12,271 nt of DNA. Source: Geobacter sp. GTDB taxonomy: Bacteria > Desulfobacterota > Desulfuromonadia > Geobacterales > Geobacteraceae. A model generated the notes under the pieces. The model ran no database searches. It worked only from the letters and a program-made list of their open reading frames with translations, and was not told where the DNA came from. Positions 6,499 through 12,271 of the stretch are shown here, in pieces. The first letter of the stretch is position 1. Each line of letters begins with the position of its first letter. Location: contig RPRC01000195.1 in the NCBI GenBank assembly GCA_003857395.1, positions 1-12,271 of the forward strand. Direction: 5' to 3'. The translations under genes and the position numbers were made by a program.

Positions 6499-7836
6499 AT
6501 GTCTTTTGAATCTCTTGGCCTGCGCGCCGAACTGCTGAGTGCGATTGCCGCCCGGGGGTATACTGCCCCGACCCCTATTCAGACCGAGGCGATCCCGGTG
6601 ATCTTTGAGGGCTGTGACTTGCTTGCCGGAGCACAGACCGGTACCGGCAAGACCGCGGCTTTCGCCCTGCCGATCGTGCAGCGACTAGGTGAAAATATTC
6701 CACCGGAGAAACGGAGAAAGCCACGCGCGCTGGTTTTGGTTCCGACCCGTGAATTAGCGGCCCAGGTGAGTGAGCAGATGAATAATTATGCCCGGCGTCT
6801 GTCGCTGCGTTCAACGATGATCTACGGCGGAGTGAATATCCAGGCGCAGATCGAGCGGCTGCACCGTGGTGTTGATATAGTTGTTGCTACACCTGGTCGG
6901 CTGCTTGATCACGCGGAACGGGGCAGCATAGATCTTTCCCGGATCAAATTTCTCGTGTTGGACGAGGCTGACCGCATGCTCGATCTGGGCTTTATCGACG
7001 ATATCCACCGGGTGGCGGAGTACTTGCCGGCCAAGCGCCAGACACTGCTCTTTTCGGCAACCTATTCGCAGAGCATCAAACAGCTCGCAGACGAGTTGCT
7101 CAATCACCCACGGCGGGTCGAGGTGGCGCGCCGCAATGTCGCCGCTGATGCAGTGACCCAGGCGGTCTATCAGGTGGAAAAGAGTCGCAAACGGGAAATG
7201 CTCTCGCTCATGATCCGTAAGGGGAGTTGGAGCCAGGTGCTTGTTTTTGCCCGCACTCGTTATGGAGCGGACAAACTGACAGAAGAATTGCTTTTCGACG
7301 GGATCAAAGCTGCCGCAATCCACAGCAACAAGAGCCAGTCACTCCGGACGCGTACCCTGGCGGAGTTCAAGCGCGGTGAGTTTTGCGTTCTGGTGGCGAC
7401 CGATGTGGCGGCACGCGGGCTTGATATCGAGCGCCTCCCGCATGTGGTGAATTATGACTTGCCCCAGGTTCCGGAAGACTATGTCCATCGGATCGGTCGC
7501 ACCGGCCGGGCCGGAGAGGACGGGATTGCGCTCTCGCTGGTAAGCCCGGAAGAGCAATCGCTGCTGCAGGCGATCGAGAAGCTGTTGAAGAATACCATCC
7601 CGCGCCAGATTCTCCCTGAATTTCCTCAGTATGCAGCCAGCCGGATTGGTAAACCGAAAGAAAGCAGAAAGTCTAAGGGACCGTCCAAAACCAGGAAAAG
7701 AGAGGAAAAGCCAACCCTTGATGCCGCTCTGGCTCAGGTCCAGGTTACGGGAAAAACTATGGTATCCCGGCGAAAAAAGGAATTGCTCGAGCGGCCTGCG
7801 CCAAAGACTGGTCGCCGGGGTAGTCGAAGCAAATAA
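6499..7836 (+). CDS. rhlE: DEAD-box ATP-dependent RNA helicase, RhlE-like
   Basis: A 445-residue RNA helicase that unwinds RNA duplexes with ATP, typically in ribosome assembly, RNA decay and cold adaptation. All core motifs are visible: Q-motif around PTPIQ (25-29), motif I AQTGTGKT (45-52), Ia PTREL (82-86), Ib TPGR (131-134), II DEAD (155-158), III SAT (186-188), IV VLVFART (247-253), [11 protein letters not shown] (300-309) and [10 protein letters not shown] (330-337). After the core, about residues 380-445 form a basic Lys/Arg/Ser-rich tail likely to bind RNA, with a short loosely conserved stretch near 407-430. Length and tail fit the RhlE group; the precise paralogue is uncertain. ATG 6499 has AAGGAG eight bases upstream. 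It has its own transcription unit, ending at the 7934-7967 hairpin. Confidence 0.95.
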   Translation: MSFESLGLRAELLSAIAARGYTAPTPIQTEAIPVIFEGCDLLAGAQTGTGKTAAFALPIVQRLGENIPPEKRRKPRALVLVPTRELAAQVSEQMNNYARRLSLRSTMIYGGVNIQAQIERLHRGVDIVVATPGRLLDHAERGSIDLSRIKFLVLDEADRMLDLGFIDDIHRVAEYLPAKRQTLLFSATYSQSIKQLADELLNHPRRVEVARRNVAADAVTQAVYQVEKSRKREMLSLMIRKGSWSQVLVFARTRYGADKLTEELLFDGIKAAAIHSNKSQSLRTRTLAEFKRGEFCVLVATDVAARGLDIERLPHVVNYDLPQVPEDYVHRIGRTGRAGEDGIALSLVSPEEQSLLQAIEKLLKNTIPRQILPEFPQYAASRIGKPKESRKSKGPSKTRKREEKPTLDAALAQVQVTGKTMVSRRKKELLERPAPKTGRRGSRSK

Positions 7837-7933
7837 TAGCCCTTGGCCGCAAGAAGTATGATTGGTTAGAATTCAATCTTTGCTGAGCCAGTGGTTGCAT
7901 TTGCCGAATGATTTCAACGGATCCTTATTTTTA

Positions 7934-7972
7934 AACGCCCCGCCGGCCCAAACGCAGGCGGGGCGTTATCTT
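7934..7972. terminator. Two-way terminator between the helicase and zinc-ribbon membrane gene
   Basis: A perfect 11-bp GC-rich stem, AACGCCCCGCC (7934-7944) / GGCGGGGCGTT (7957-7967), has a 12-base loop. It lies between convergent genes, abutting the stop codon at 7972. The tail is ATCTTTACTT on the plus strand and TAAAAATAAGG on the minus strand, so neither T-run is perfect, but the position and stem strength fit a shared terminator. Confidence 0.8.
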
Positions 7973-9504
7973 TACTTCGGAATATCAAAATCAAAAGTCT
8001 TTGTCCCGGCCCCCTTGTCGTGTAAACGCCACTCGCCAAAGATTATCTTTTCGCCATTCGGGCGGTAGCAGGAGACCCTCATATGGATTTCGAGCATGGA
8101 TGAAGGAGGGTTCGGGAGTTCGGCAAATTTCACCTCGATCTGGTTCTGACCATAGCGGAAGCTCTTGCCGTTGAGGTTGTAATTGTACTGCATATCGGGT
8201 TCACCCTCCAAGTTCTGAATGACAGTACCGTTAGCGAGGATCTCGCCGGTATAGTTGACGGCATAGATGAAGACGGAAATGTTCGGGTATTCATCCTCAG
8301 GGGAAAACATGTTCGGGGTTTCGCCTGACGAAGCTGAACCTGCTTCTGTTGAATCACCCTCTGCCGGCATGGCTGGGGCGCCAGGGACCAGTTGATCTTC
8401 CTGCTGCGGGTCAACCTGAAGAGTTTGTCCTCCTTGAAACACTTTCCCTTTCGCGATTGGTGCCAGGTGCGAAAGCGCCCCGAACAAGGAGAAACCGGCA
8501 ATTGAAATCAGGATTGCCGGTACAATCACCAGGCCGATCAGGGCCACACCCGGCCACAGGAGCTTGTTACCGGTGCCGCATGCAAACGGGACATCGCCCT
8601 TGAGCTGCCGAAGGTCTCTGAAGATCAGGTAGTGGAAGATGATGACGTAAGGGAAAAAGGCGAATGAAAGGAATGGGCCGACCAAGGGAATTACACTGAG
8701 AATACCCGAGACTGCCCAGACCAGGAGCAGGCGGAGGGCAACGCTGAACCACTGACCCCGCAGGTATTCTTTGCTCTTGAGGAGAGCACTCATCCCGCGC
8801 ACGTCATCCTCAACAAACACGAACTGGGCAAAGACGAACCAGACCGAGAAGATGATGCCCGGGATGATAAGGAGCATATAGCCGCCACAAATAATAAAGC
8901 CGCTTAGAAGGGATATCCAGACAAGCGGCAGGATCATTCCCTTGCCCTTTTCCAATGCCCCTTTCAGGTGTAAACCCTCATCAACCACCGCGCAGAGGAA
9001 CCCGCCGAAGCACCAGATGCCGCAGAGTATTCCCACCAGAATGCCGACCGTGATAATAGTAACAAAGGTAACTCCCCCCGAAGTAGTCATGGAAACCAGT
9101 CCTGCTGAAAGTAACAGCGGGGCGATAAGCGCAACAATGCCGAGCAGGCAGAGTCCTATGAGGATAAAAAATCGGCGTTTGAAGAGAGCCCAGCTTTCCT
9201 GAAAAAGCTCGCCGATATCGGTCAATCCCTGAGCCACAGGTCGTGGTGGCGGACCAGACGGCGGGGGTGAACTGTTGTCTGGTTTTGCTGCGGCAGCCTG
9301 ACTGACTTGCGGCGTTGCGACTGTCTCCGGTGCAACCGGGATGTCCCCCTGACTTTCCGGGGCTGACGTCACCTCCGGCTTGGTATAAATAAAAGATTCG
9401 TTACATTTCGGGCAGGTTACCCGCCGTGGGCCCTGAGGCACCTTGTCACAAGGAATCTGGCGAGAAAAGCCGCAGGAGGGACAGGAAATGGGTATTTTGA
9501 TCAT
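7972..9504 (-). CDS. Zinc-ribbon membrane protein with C-terminal soluble domain, function unknown
   Basis: A 510-residue membrane protein in three parts. Residues 1-40 form a zinc ribbon (C8-x2-C11 and C31-x2-C34), of the type found at the start of many deltaproteobacterial proteins. A Pro/Ala-rich linker (about 45-95) follows. About 98-345 is a polytopic membrane region with roughly six or seven hydrophobic segments near 112-135, 146-172, 192-212, 213-232, 253-275, 276-296 and 318-343; it resembles the membrane domains of glycerophosphodiester phosphodiesterase-like or YciC-like proteins and lacks visible catalytic residues. A second Pro/Glu/Ser-rich linker (365-405) leads to a soluble domain (406-510) that looks mainly beta-stranded. 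ATG 9504 is chosen because AAAGGAG is upstream and the zinc ribbon begins at once; the frame stays open to 9633 but that extension is unlike the family. It is alone on its strand, converging on the helicase. Substrate and role unknown. Confidence 0.85.
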   Translation of the reverse strand: MIKIPISCPSCGFSRQIPCDKVPQGPRRVTCPKCNESFIYTKPEVTSAPESQGDIPVAPETVATPQVSQAAAAKPDNSSPPPSGPPPRPVAQGLTDIGELFQESWALFKRRFFILIGLCLLGIVALIAPLLLSAGLVSMTTSGGVTFVTIITVGILVGILCGIWCFGGFLCAVVDEGLHLKGALEKGKGMILPLVWISLLSGFIICGGYMLLIIPGIIFSVWFVFAQFVFVEDDVRGMSALLKSKEYLRGQWFSVALRLLLVWAVSGILSVIPLVGPFLSFAFFPYVIIFHYLIFRDLRQLKGDVPFACGTGNKLLWPGVALIGLVIVPAILISIAGFSLFGALSHLAPIAKGKVFQGGQTLQVDPQQEDQLVPGAPAMPAEGDSTEAGSASSGETPNMFSPEDEYPNISVFIYAVNYTGEILANGTVIQNLEGEPDMQYNYNLNGKSFRYGQNQIEVKFAELPNPPSSMLEIHMRVSCYRPNGEKIIFGEWRLHDKGAGTKTFDFDIPK

Positions 9505-9905
9505 CTTCGAAAGCTCCTTTGCGTGTATTGTATGGATGAAATTTCTTTCTACATTTCCCAAGAGAGCAACGAACCTGTCACGGATCCCGAGGGTGCAGTC
9601 ATTCCTCTCGAAACAGTACTGTGCGAGTCTCAATGCCAGGGTCTTTCTTTTCTATCGTACCGTTGCGGTTTCAACTTGAATATATATTGGTCCAAAAAGT
9701 GAAAGTTGCAGGTCGACTTTTGGAAGGTATCATGTCACATAGAGTCATTACATCAAATACTTTCCTTCTTTTTACCTGATTAAATGATGTATCCCTGTGA
9801 CTGTGACGGCTACGGGGTAACAACTGCCCTGATTAGGATACTCTCAATGGACAGCAGCTAAGAAAGCAGTCGAGTACGACAAAAATTTACGATCCCAGCG
9901 TTCGT
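9505..9905. other. Non-coding stretch upstream of two divergent units
   Basis: This must hold the promoter of the zinc-ribbon membrane gene, but no good minus-strand -35/-10 pair is visible; a TACAAT-like -10 (9527-9532) lacks a partner. A bulged inverted repeat CCAAAAAGT/ACTTTTGG (9693-9724) and a weak plus-strand pair, TTGCAG (9707-9712) and TATCAT (9729-9734), lie before the DUF1810 relic and may be remains of its promoter. No gene is supported. Confidence 0.45.
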
Positions 9906-10358
9906 GAAGACCCTTTCAACTTGCATCGTTTTATAACAGCTCAGGAAAGGATCTATGATATCGTTCCAGCGGAGTCGCGAAGTGGTCAGAATCGCTCTCA
10001 CTGGATGTGGGTTATTTTTCCTCAGATCGATGGTTTGGGGCATAGTCCAACGGCTGTTGCCATCGAGGGCCTGTCAGTTTCGGCAATATTCGGCTATCCT
10101 GACGACCTGAAGCGCAAGCCTTCGATGCCCCTGTTTGCGTCAATTACGGAAGACCCTCACTCTGTCTTCATCCGTGTCCTCAGGAAGTATTTCCATGGAG
10201 AACCCGACGAGAGGACTCTGCATCTGCTGGAGAATGTTCGGTACAAACAGGAATTCCGTCACGACAATTGTGAAACACGGGGGTTGATGGTACTATCCAC
10301 GGCTTTGGTCAGACACGTTGCCCCCTTCTCACGGCAGCTCACGTATTATAAGACGTGA
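9906..10358 (+). pseudogene. DUF1810 family remnant with internal deletion and no proper start
   Basis: The frame shows clear DUF1810 signatures: DPFNLHRFITAQE (from 9909), then RSGQNRSHWMWVIFPQIDGL and GHSP, and later AIEG, IFGYPDDLK, a degenerate SMPLFAS and YFHGEPDERTLHLL (to about 10229). In intact members roughly 33-36 residues separate GHSP from the AIEG-like segment, a region usually containing a YAI..LDEA..YL..P.LG.RL motif. Here only TAV remains, an in-frame deletion. No ATG with a ribosome site precedes the homology; the frame opens after a TAG at 9834-9836, and the nearest ATG (9847) is in another frame and stops after four codons. After TLHLL it runs on for about 42 unrelated residues. 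The product would lack part of its fold, so I call it a pseudogene. A shortened but expressed version cannot be excluded. Confidence 0.8.
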
Positions 10359-10427
10359 GTCCAATTTTCGGCCTAGGAACGCACTGGGTAATTTTGGATT
10401 GTTACGTCTCTTCTCAGTGCATAAAAG

Positions 10428-10436
10428 TGGTATGAT
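10428..10436 (+). promoter_or_regulatory. Extended -10 promoter of the microprotein gene
   Basis: TGGTATGAT (10428-10436) matches an extended -10 element (TGn followed by TATGAT). There is no good -35 box at the usual distance, as is common for extended -10 promoters. It would give a leader of about 50 bases to the ATG at 10494. Confidence 0.5.
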
Positions 10437-10493
10437 GTAGACTGTTTATCAGGAATGGCTCGCAGTAAAATCGTAAAAATAAGGAGATACAGT

Positions 10494-10598
10494 ATGAGCA
10501 AAGGCCAGGACAGCAAGAAAGCCACTAAAAAGGAACCAGCAAAAACTCCAAAAGAGAAAAAGGCCGAAAAAAAGATCAAAAAAGAAGAAAAGAAGTAA
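10494..10598 (+). CDS. 34-residue lysine-rich microprotein
   Basis: A very short gene with all the signs of being expressed: an extended -10 promoter, AAGGAG (10481-10486) seven bases before the ATG, and an 18-bp terminator stem beginning four bases after the TAA. The product begins MSKGQDSKKATKKEPAKTPK and continues with KEKK/EKKIKK-type repeats. Fifteen of 34 residues are lysine and six are acidic, with no aromatic residue and almost no hydrophobic ones, so it is expected to be disordered and highly basic. It may bind nucleic acid, ribosomes or acidic proteins. I recall similar short lysine-rich hypothetical proteins in related bacteria but no assigned function. The longer minus-strand frame across this region (10373-10579) is a shadow of the A-rich coding sequence. 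Confidence 0.8.
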   Translation: MSKGQDSKKATKKEPAKTPKEKKAEKKIKKEEKK

Positions 10599-10601
10599 GA
10601 T

Positions 10602-10646
10602 GGAAAAATCTCCAGATATCATGTCTATATATCTGGAGATTTTTCC
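10602..10646 (+). terminator. Very long perfect hairpin terminator of the microprotein gene
   Basis: An 18-bp perfect stem, GGAAAAATCTCCAGATAT (10602-10619) / ATATCTGGAGATTTTTCC (10629-10646), has a nine-base loop. The T5 run lies inside the 3' arm and is matched by A5 in the 5' arm, so it can work in both directions. It starts four bases after the microprotein stop codon. Confidence 0.85.
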
Positions 10647-10666
10647 CCCAAGGCGGCTCTGGCGGG

Positions 10667-10701
10667 GGTTGGCTGAAGGGATAGATGTCCTTCAGCCAAC
10701 C
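10667..10701. other. Perfect 13-bp hairpin without T-run upstream of the spermidine-synthase-like gene
   Basis: GGTTGGCTGAAGG (10667-10679) and CCTTCAGCCAACC (10689-10701) are perfect complements around a nine-base loop. No T-run follows on either strand, so it is not a standard terminator. It is followed by a weaker hairpin, TGTCCG/CGGACA (10707-10731). Possible roles are an RNA-stabilising or regulatory leader structure, a protein-binding site, or a stable 3' end for read-through transcripts. Confidence 0.6.
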
Positions 10702-10768
10702 AGTAATGTCCGGGAAAAACTGGTGCGGACAAGGATTATCGTTCCCTAAATAGAGAAAGGCAGGTCCC

Positions 10769-11452
10769 ATGGCACAGCCCTGGAAGGTTATTGAAAGCGT
10801 TTCTACCGTTGATGGTACACTCGAACTTCGTCAGCGTGGGGAGCGGGATTTCCTGATTCTGATCGGCAACCAGGTTTTGATGAACAGCCTTGCCAACAGG
10901 TCGGAGGTGGTTCTGGGGCAGCAAGGTTGTAGTCACCTGAAAGGGCGATCCCGAGCCCGGGTGTTAGTGGGGGGATTGGGGATGGGCTGTACTCTGCGCG
11001 GCGCGCTGGACACCCTTGGTGCTGATGCGCAGGTGGTGGTGGCCGAACTGAACCCGGTGGTGCCTGAGTGGTGTCGGGGGCCGCTGGCGCCGCTTACGGA
11101 GAGTGCCGTTACGGATCCCCGGGTGACTCTGGAAATCTGTGACGTAAGCACCCTGATCCGGAGCGCGGCCAGAAGTGGCGGCATTGGCTGTTTTGATGCC
11201 ATCGTGCTGGATCTGTACCGGGGTCCCGGTGCCCACACTGACAGGATCAAAGATCCTTTCTATGGCAGTCGGGCCATCGAATCCATGCGGGCTTCGTTGA
11301 CCCCGGGCGGGGTGCTGGCGGTGTGGGGCGAGAATTACGACGAAGGGTATGTGCAGCGGTTGCGGGCCGCCGGATTTACGGTAACCTCCAAACGCCCCGG
11401 CCGTGGAGGGCTGCGCCATGTGGTTTTTCTGGCGAGACTGCCTGACAATTAG
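10769..11452 (+). CDS. Spermidine synthase-like SAM-dependent methyltransferase-fold protein
   Basis: A 227-residue cytosolic protein with the Rossmann fold of spermidine synthases and class I methyltransferases. Motif I is VLVGGLGMG (65-73), the nucleotide-binding glycine loop; E93 in VVVAELNP is the usual acidic residue that contacts the ribose; CD125 marks the adenine-site acidic position; FDAIVLDLYRGP (142-153) is the catalytic-loop region; a TPGGVLAVW strand follows at 178-186. It is shorter than SpeE-type enzymes (about 280 residues), with a reduced N-terminal beta domain, so true polyamine synthesis is uncertain and an unknown aminopropyl or methyl transfer is as likely. ATG 10769 follows AAAGGCAGG. 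No polyamine pathway gene (SAM decarboxylase) lies nearby. It converges on the lipoprotein gene with a 31-base gap and no visible terminator between them. Base composition is somewhat more GC-rich than its neighbours. Confidence 0.85.
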   Translation: MAQPWKVIESVSTVDGTLELRQRGERDFLILIGNQVLMNSLANRSEVVLGQQGCSHLKGRSRARVLVGGLGMGCTLRGALDTLGADAQVVVAELNPVVPEWCRGPLAPLTESAVTDPRVTLEICDVSTLIRSAARSGGIGCFDAIVLDLYRGPGAHTDRIKDPFYGSRAIESMRASLTPGGVLAVWGENYDEGYVQRLRAAGFTVTSKRPGRGGLRHVVFLARLPDN

Positions 11453-11483
11453 GGAGCAGATTTATCCTAAGTCCGACAGTCTC

Positions 11484-12110
11484 CTAAAGCGTCTCATAGA
11501 ATGATTTCCTGAGATAGGAAAAATTGTTTGCGAATCTGTCAAAAATATCAAAAGCATTGCTATTGTAGCTGCCGTCAAACGACCTCCACTGGTTTATAAA
11601 AAACGCCACTACCCGTTCCCCTCGATGGCCGAAAATCAGTTTTGATCTCACCTTTATTTTTTTAATTTCGTCCTTACCTTCAAACGTCACAGCAAGTCCG
11701 TCCCCGCCAAGAATATTCACCTTTTTTTGGTCCAGAATGGTTACCTGAAGCATTGACGCCGAGAAGTAGCGTTTGAGACACTCTTGTGCCCGTTCATCGA
11801 GGTTTCTCGAAAAGCCGAACGGTTCTTCATCATAGGCAAAAAAAGTTGATGCCACGTGACCCTTTTCATTGTCTTTCCGGTAAAATGCAAAAACATAGTG
11901 CGTAGTCTTGGTTCCTGTGAGCATTTCCCATGGTGCAGGAGGTGGCGTAAATTCGTATTCACCGTTGAATACTATCGTCCCTCTTTGTGTGAGTTCGGGT
12001 AGGGCGATAGCCGAGCTTTTTTCTTGGAATGCACTTTGAGTCGCACATCCGAGAAGCAGAACTGCTACGCAACAGAAGTACCATGATTGCACCAATTTTC
12101 TCATTTTCAT
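11484..12110 (-). CDS. Predicted lipoprotein of unknown function
   Basis: A 208-residue exported protein. The N-terminus MKMRKLVQSW is basic, followed by a hydrophobic segment and the lipobox LLGC with C22 as the lipid-modified residue, so signal peptidase II cleavage and membrane anchoring are expected. The residue after the cysteine is alanine rather than aspartate, suggesting outer-membrane sorting in Gram-negative bacteria. The mature part has alternating hydrophobic stretches that suggest a beta-rich single domain, including a TPPPAPWEML segment near 55-64; no known catalytic motif is seen and I do not recognise the family. ATG 12110 follows GGAG by seven bases; a second in-frame ATG two codons later is less well placed. 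The upstream minus-strand region carries a REP-like hairpin (12234-12258). Confidence 0.85.
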   Translation of the reverse strand: MKMRKLVQSWYFCCVAVLLLGCATQSAFQEKSSAIALPELTQRGTIVFNGEYEFTPPPAPWEMLTGTKTTHYVFAFYRKDNEKGHVASTFFAYDEEPFGFSRNLDERAQECLKRYFSASMLQVTILDQKKVNILGGDGLAVTFEGKDEIKKIKVRSKLIFGHRGERVVAFFINQWRSFDGSYNSNAFDIFDRFANNFSYLRKSFYETL

Positions 12111-12233
12111 GATTCCTCTCCTTCGTTTTTCAACTTCTTGAGAAAGAGAAGTATGTCCTTGTAATCAGGTGATCCATCCCGAGAGCCTACGGCTACAGAT
12201 CGGCAAAAAACTATATCCTGAATCTCTATCACT

Positions 12234-12258
12234 GCATGGGCGACTTACCCATGCCTAC
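12234..12258 (-). repeat. REP-like hairpin with GTAG foot
   Basis: GCATGGG (12234-12240) and CCCATGC (12248-12254) form a perfect 7-bp stem with a seven-base loop. On the minus strand GTAG (12255-12258) directly abuts the 5' foot of the stem. A GTAG tetranucleotide next to a palindrome is the known signature of REP elements recognised by REP-associated tyrosine transposases. A second, smaller stem, AGCC/GGCT (12184-12194), lies 40 bases away next to another GTAG-like string. Only one clear copy is seen here, so this is suggestive. Confidence 0.4.
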
Positions 12259-12271
12259 GTCCCTGCACAGA

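Noticed and set aside
6811..7323. 170-residue minus-strand frame inside the helicase gene
   Set aside because: It lies opposite conserved helicase motifs and is explained by the GC-rich codon use of the real gene.
10373..10579. 68-residue minus-strand frame rich in Phe and Leu, looking like a membrane peptide
   Set aside because: It is the complement of the lysine-rich microprotein (AAA/AAG codons read as TTT/CTT), and only the plus strand has a promoter, ribosome site and terminator in order.
10964..11419. 151-residue minus-strand frame inside the spermidine-synthase-like gene
   Set aside because: It lies opposite the glycine loop and catalytic region of a recognisable protein and has no ribosome site.

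Overview
The window looks like ordinary chromosome from a Geobacter-like member of the Desulfuromonadota. That rests on the type of multi-PAS hybrid kinase, a small 2[4Fe-4S] ferredoxin, a small XRE regulator paired with a DUF6899-type protein, a DUF3820 protein and a lysine-rich microprotein, together with moderate GC and good AGGAG-type ribosome sites. The assignment is inference from protein style; no rRNA or other marker gene is present.

Layout, left to right. An unrecognised minus-strand reading frame runs off the left edge (1-229). A sigma70-type promoter (219-246) leads to a large soluble PAS-PAS-PAS hybrid histidine kinase (431-3016), followed by a small DUF3820 protein (3208-3471). 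Next is a gene-poor stretch (3472-3897) with a promoter, two perfect palindromes, a candidate short reading frame with a strong ribosome site, and a two-way terminator. That terminator also ends the minus-strand ferredoxin gene (3898-4083). A minus-strand pair follows, an XRE repressor-like gene (4792-4992) and a DUF6899-type gene (4463-4732), driven by a near-consensus promoter with a palindrome between its -35 and -10 boxes. On the plus strand lie a HAD-family hydrolase (5428-6270), a strong terminator and an RhlE-like DEAD-box RNA helicase (6499-7836). A second two-way terminator separates the helicase from a minus-strand zinc-ribbon membrane protein (7972-9504). The 9505-10493 interval holds the decayed remains of a DUF1810 gene with an internal in-frame deletion. 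The right end carries a 34-residue lysine-rich microprotein (10494-10598) closed by an 18-bp terminator stem, two further hairpins, a spermidine-synthase-like protein (10769-11452), a minus-strand lipoprotein (11484-12110) and a REP-like hairpin with a GTAG foot (12234-12258).

Most genes are separate single-gene units with their own promoters or terminators, so no multi-gene pathway is encoded. The only convincing operon is XRE-DUF6899. No transposase, integrase, CRISPR array, tRNA or rRNA was seen. The less ordinary content is small or non-coding: the palindromes, the short reading frames, the hairpin run at 10602-10731, the promoter placed just before a terminator at 6377-6445, and the DUF1810 relic.
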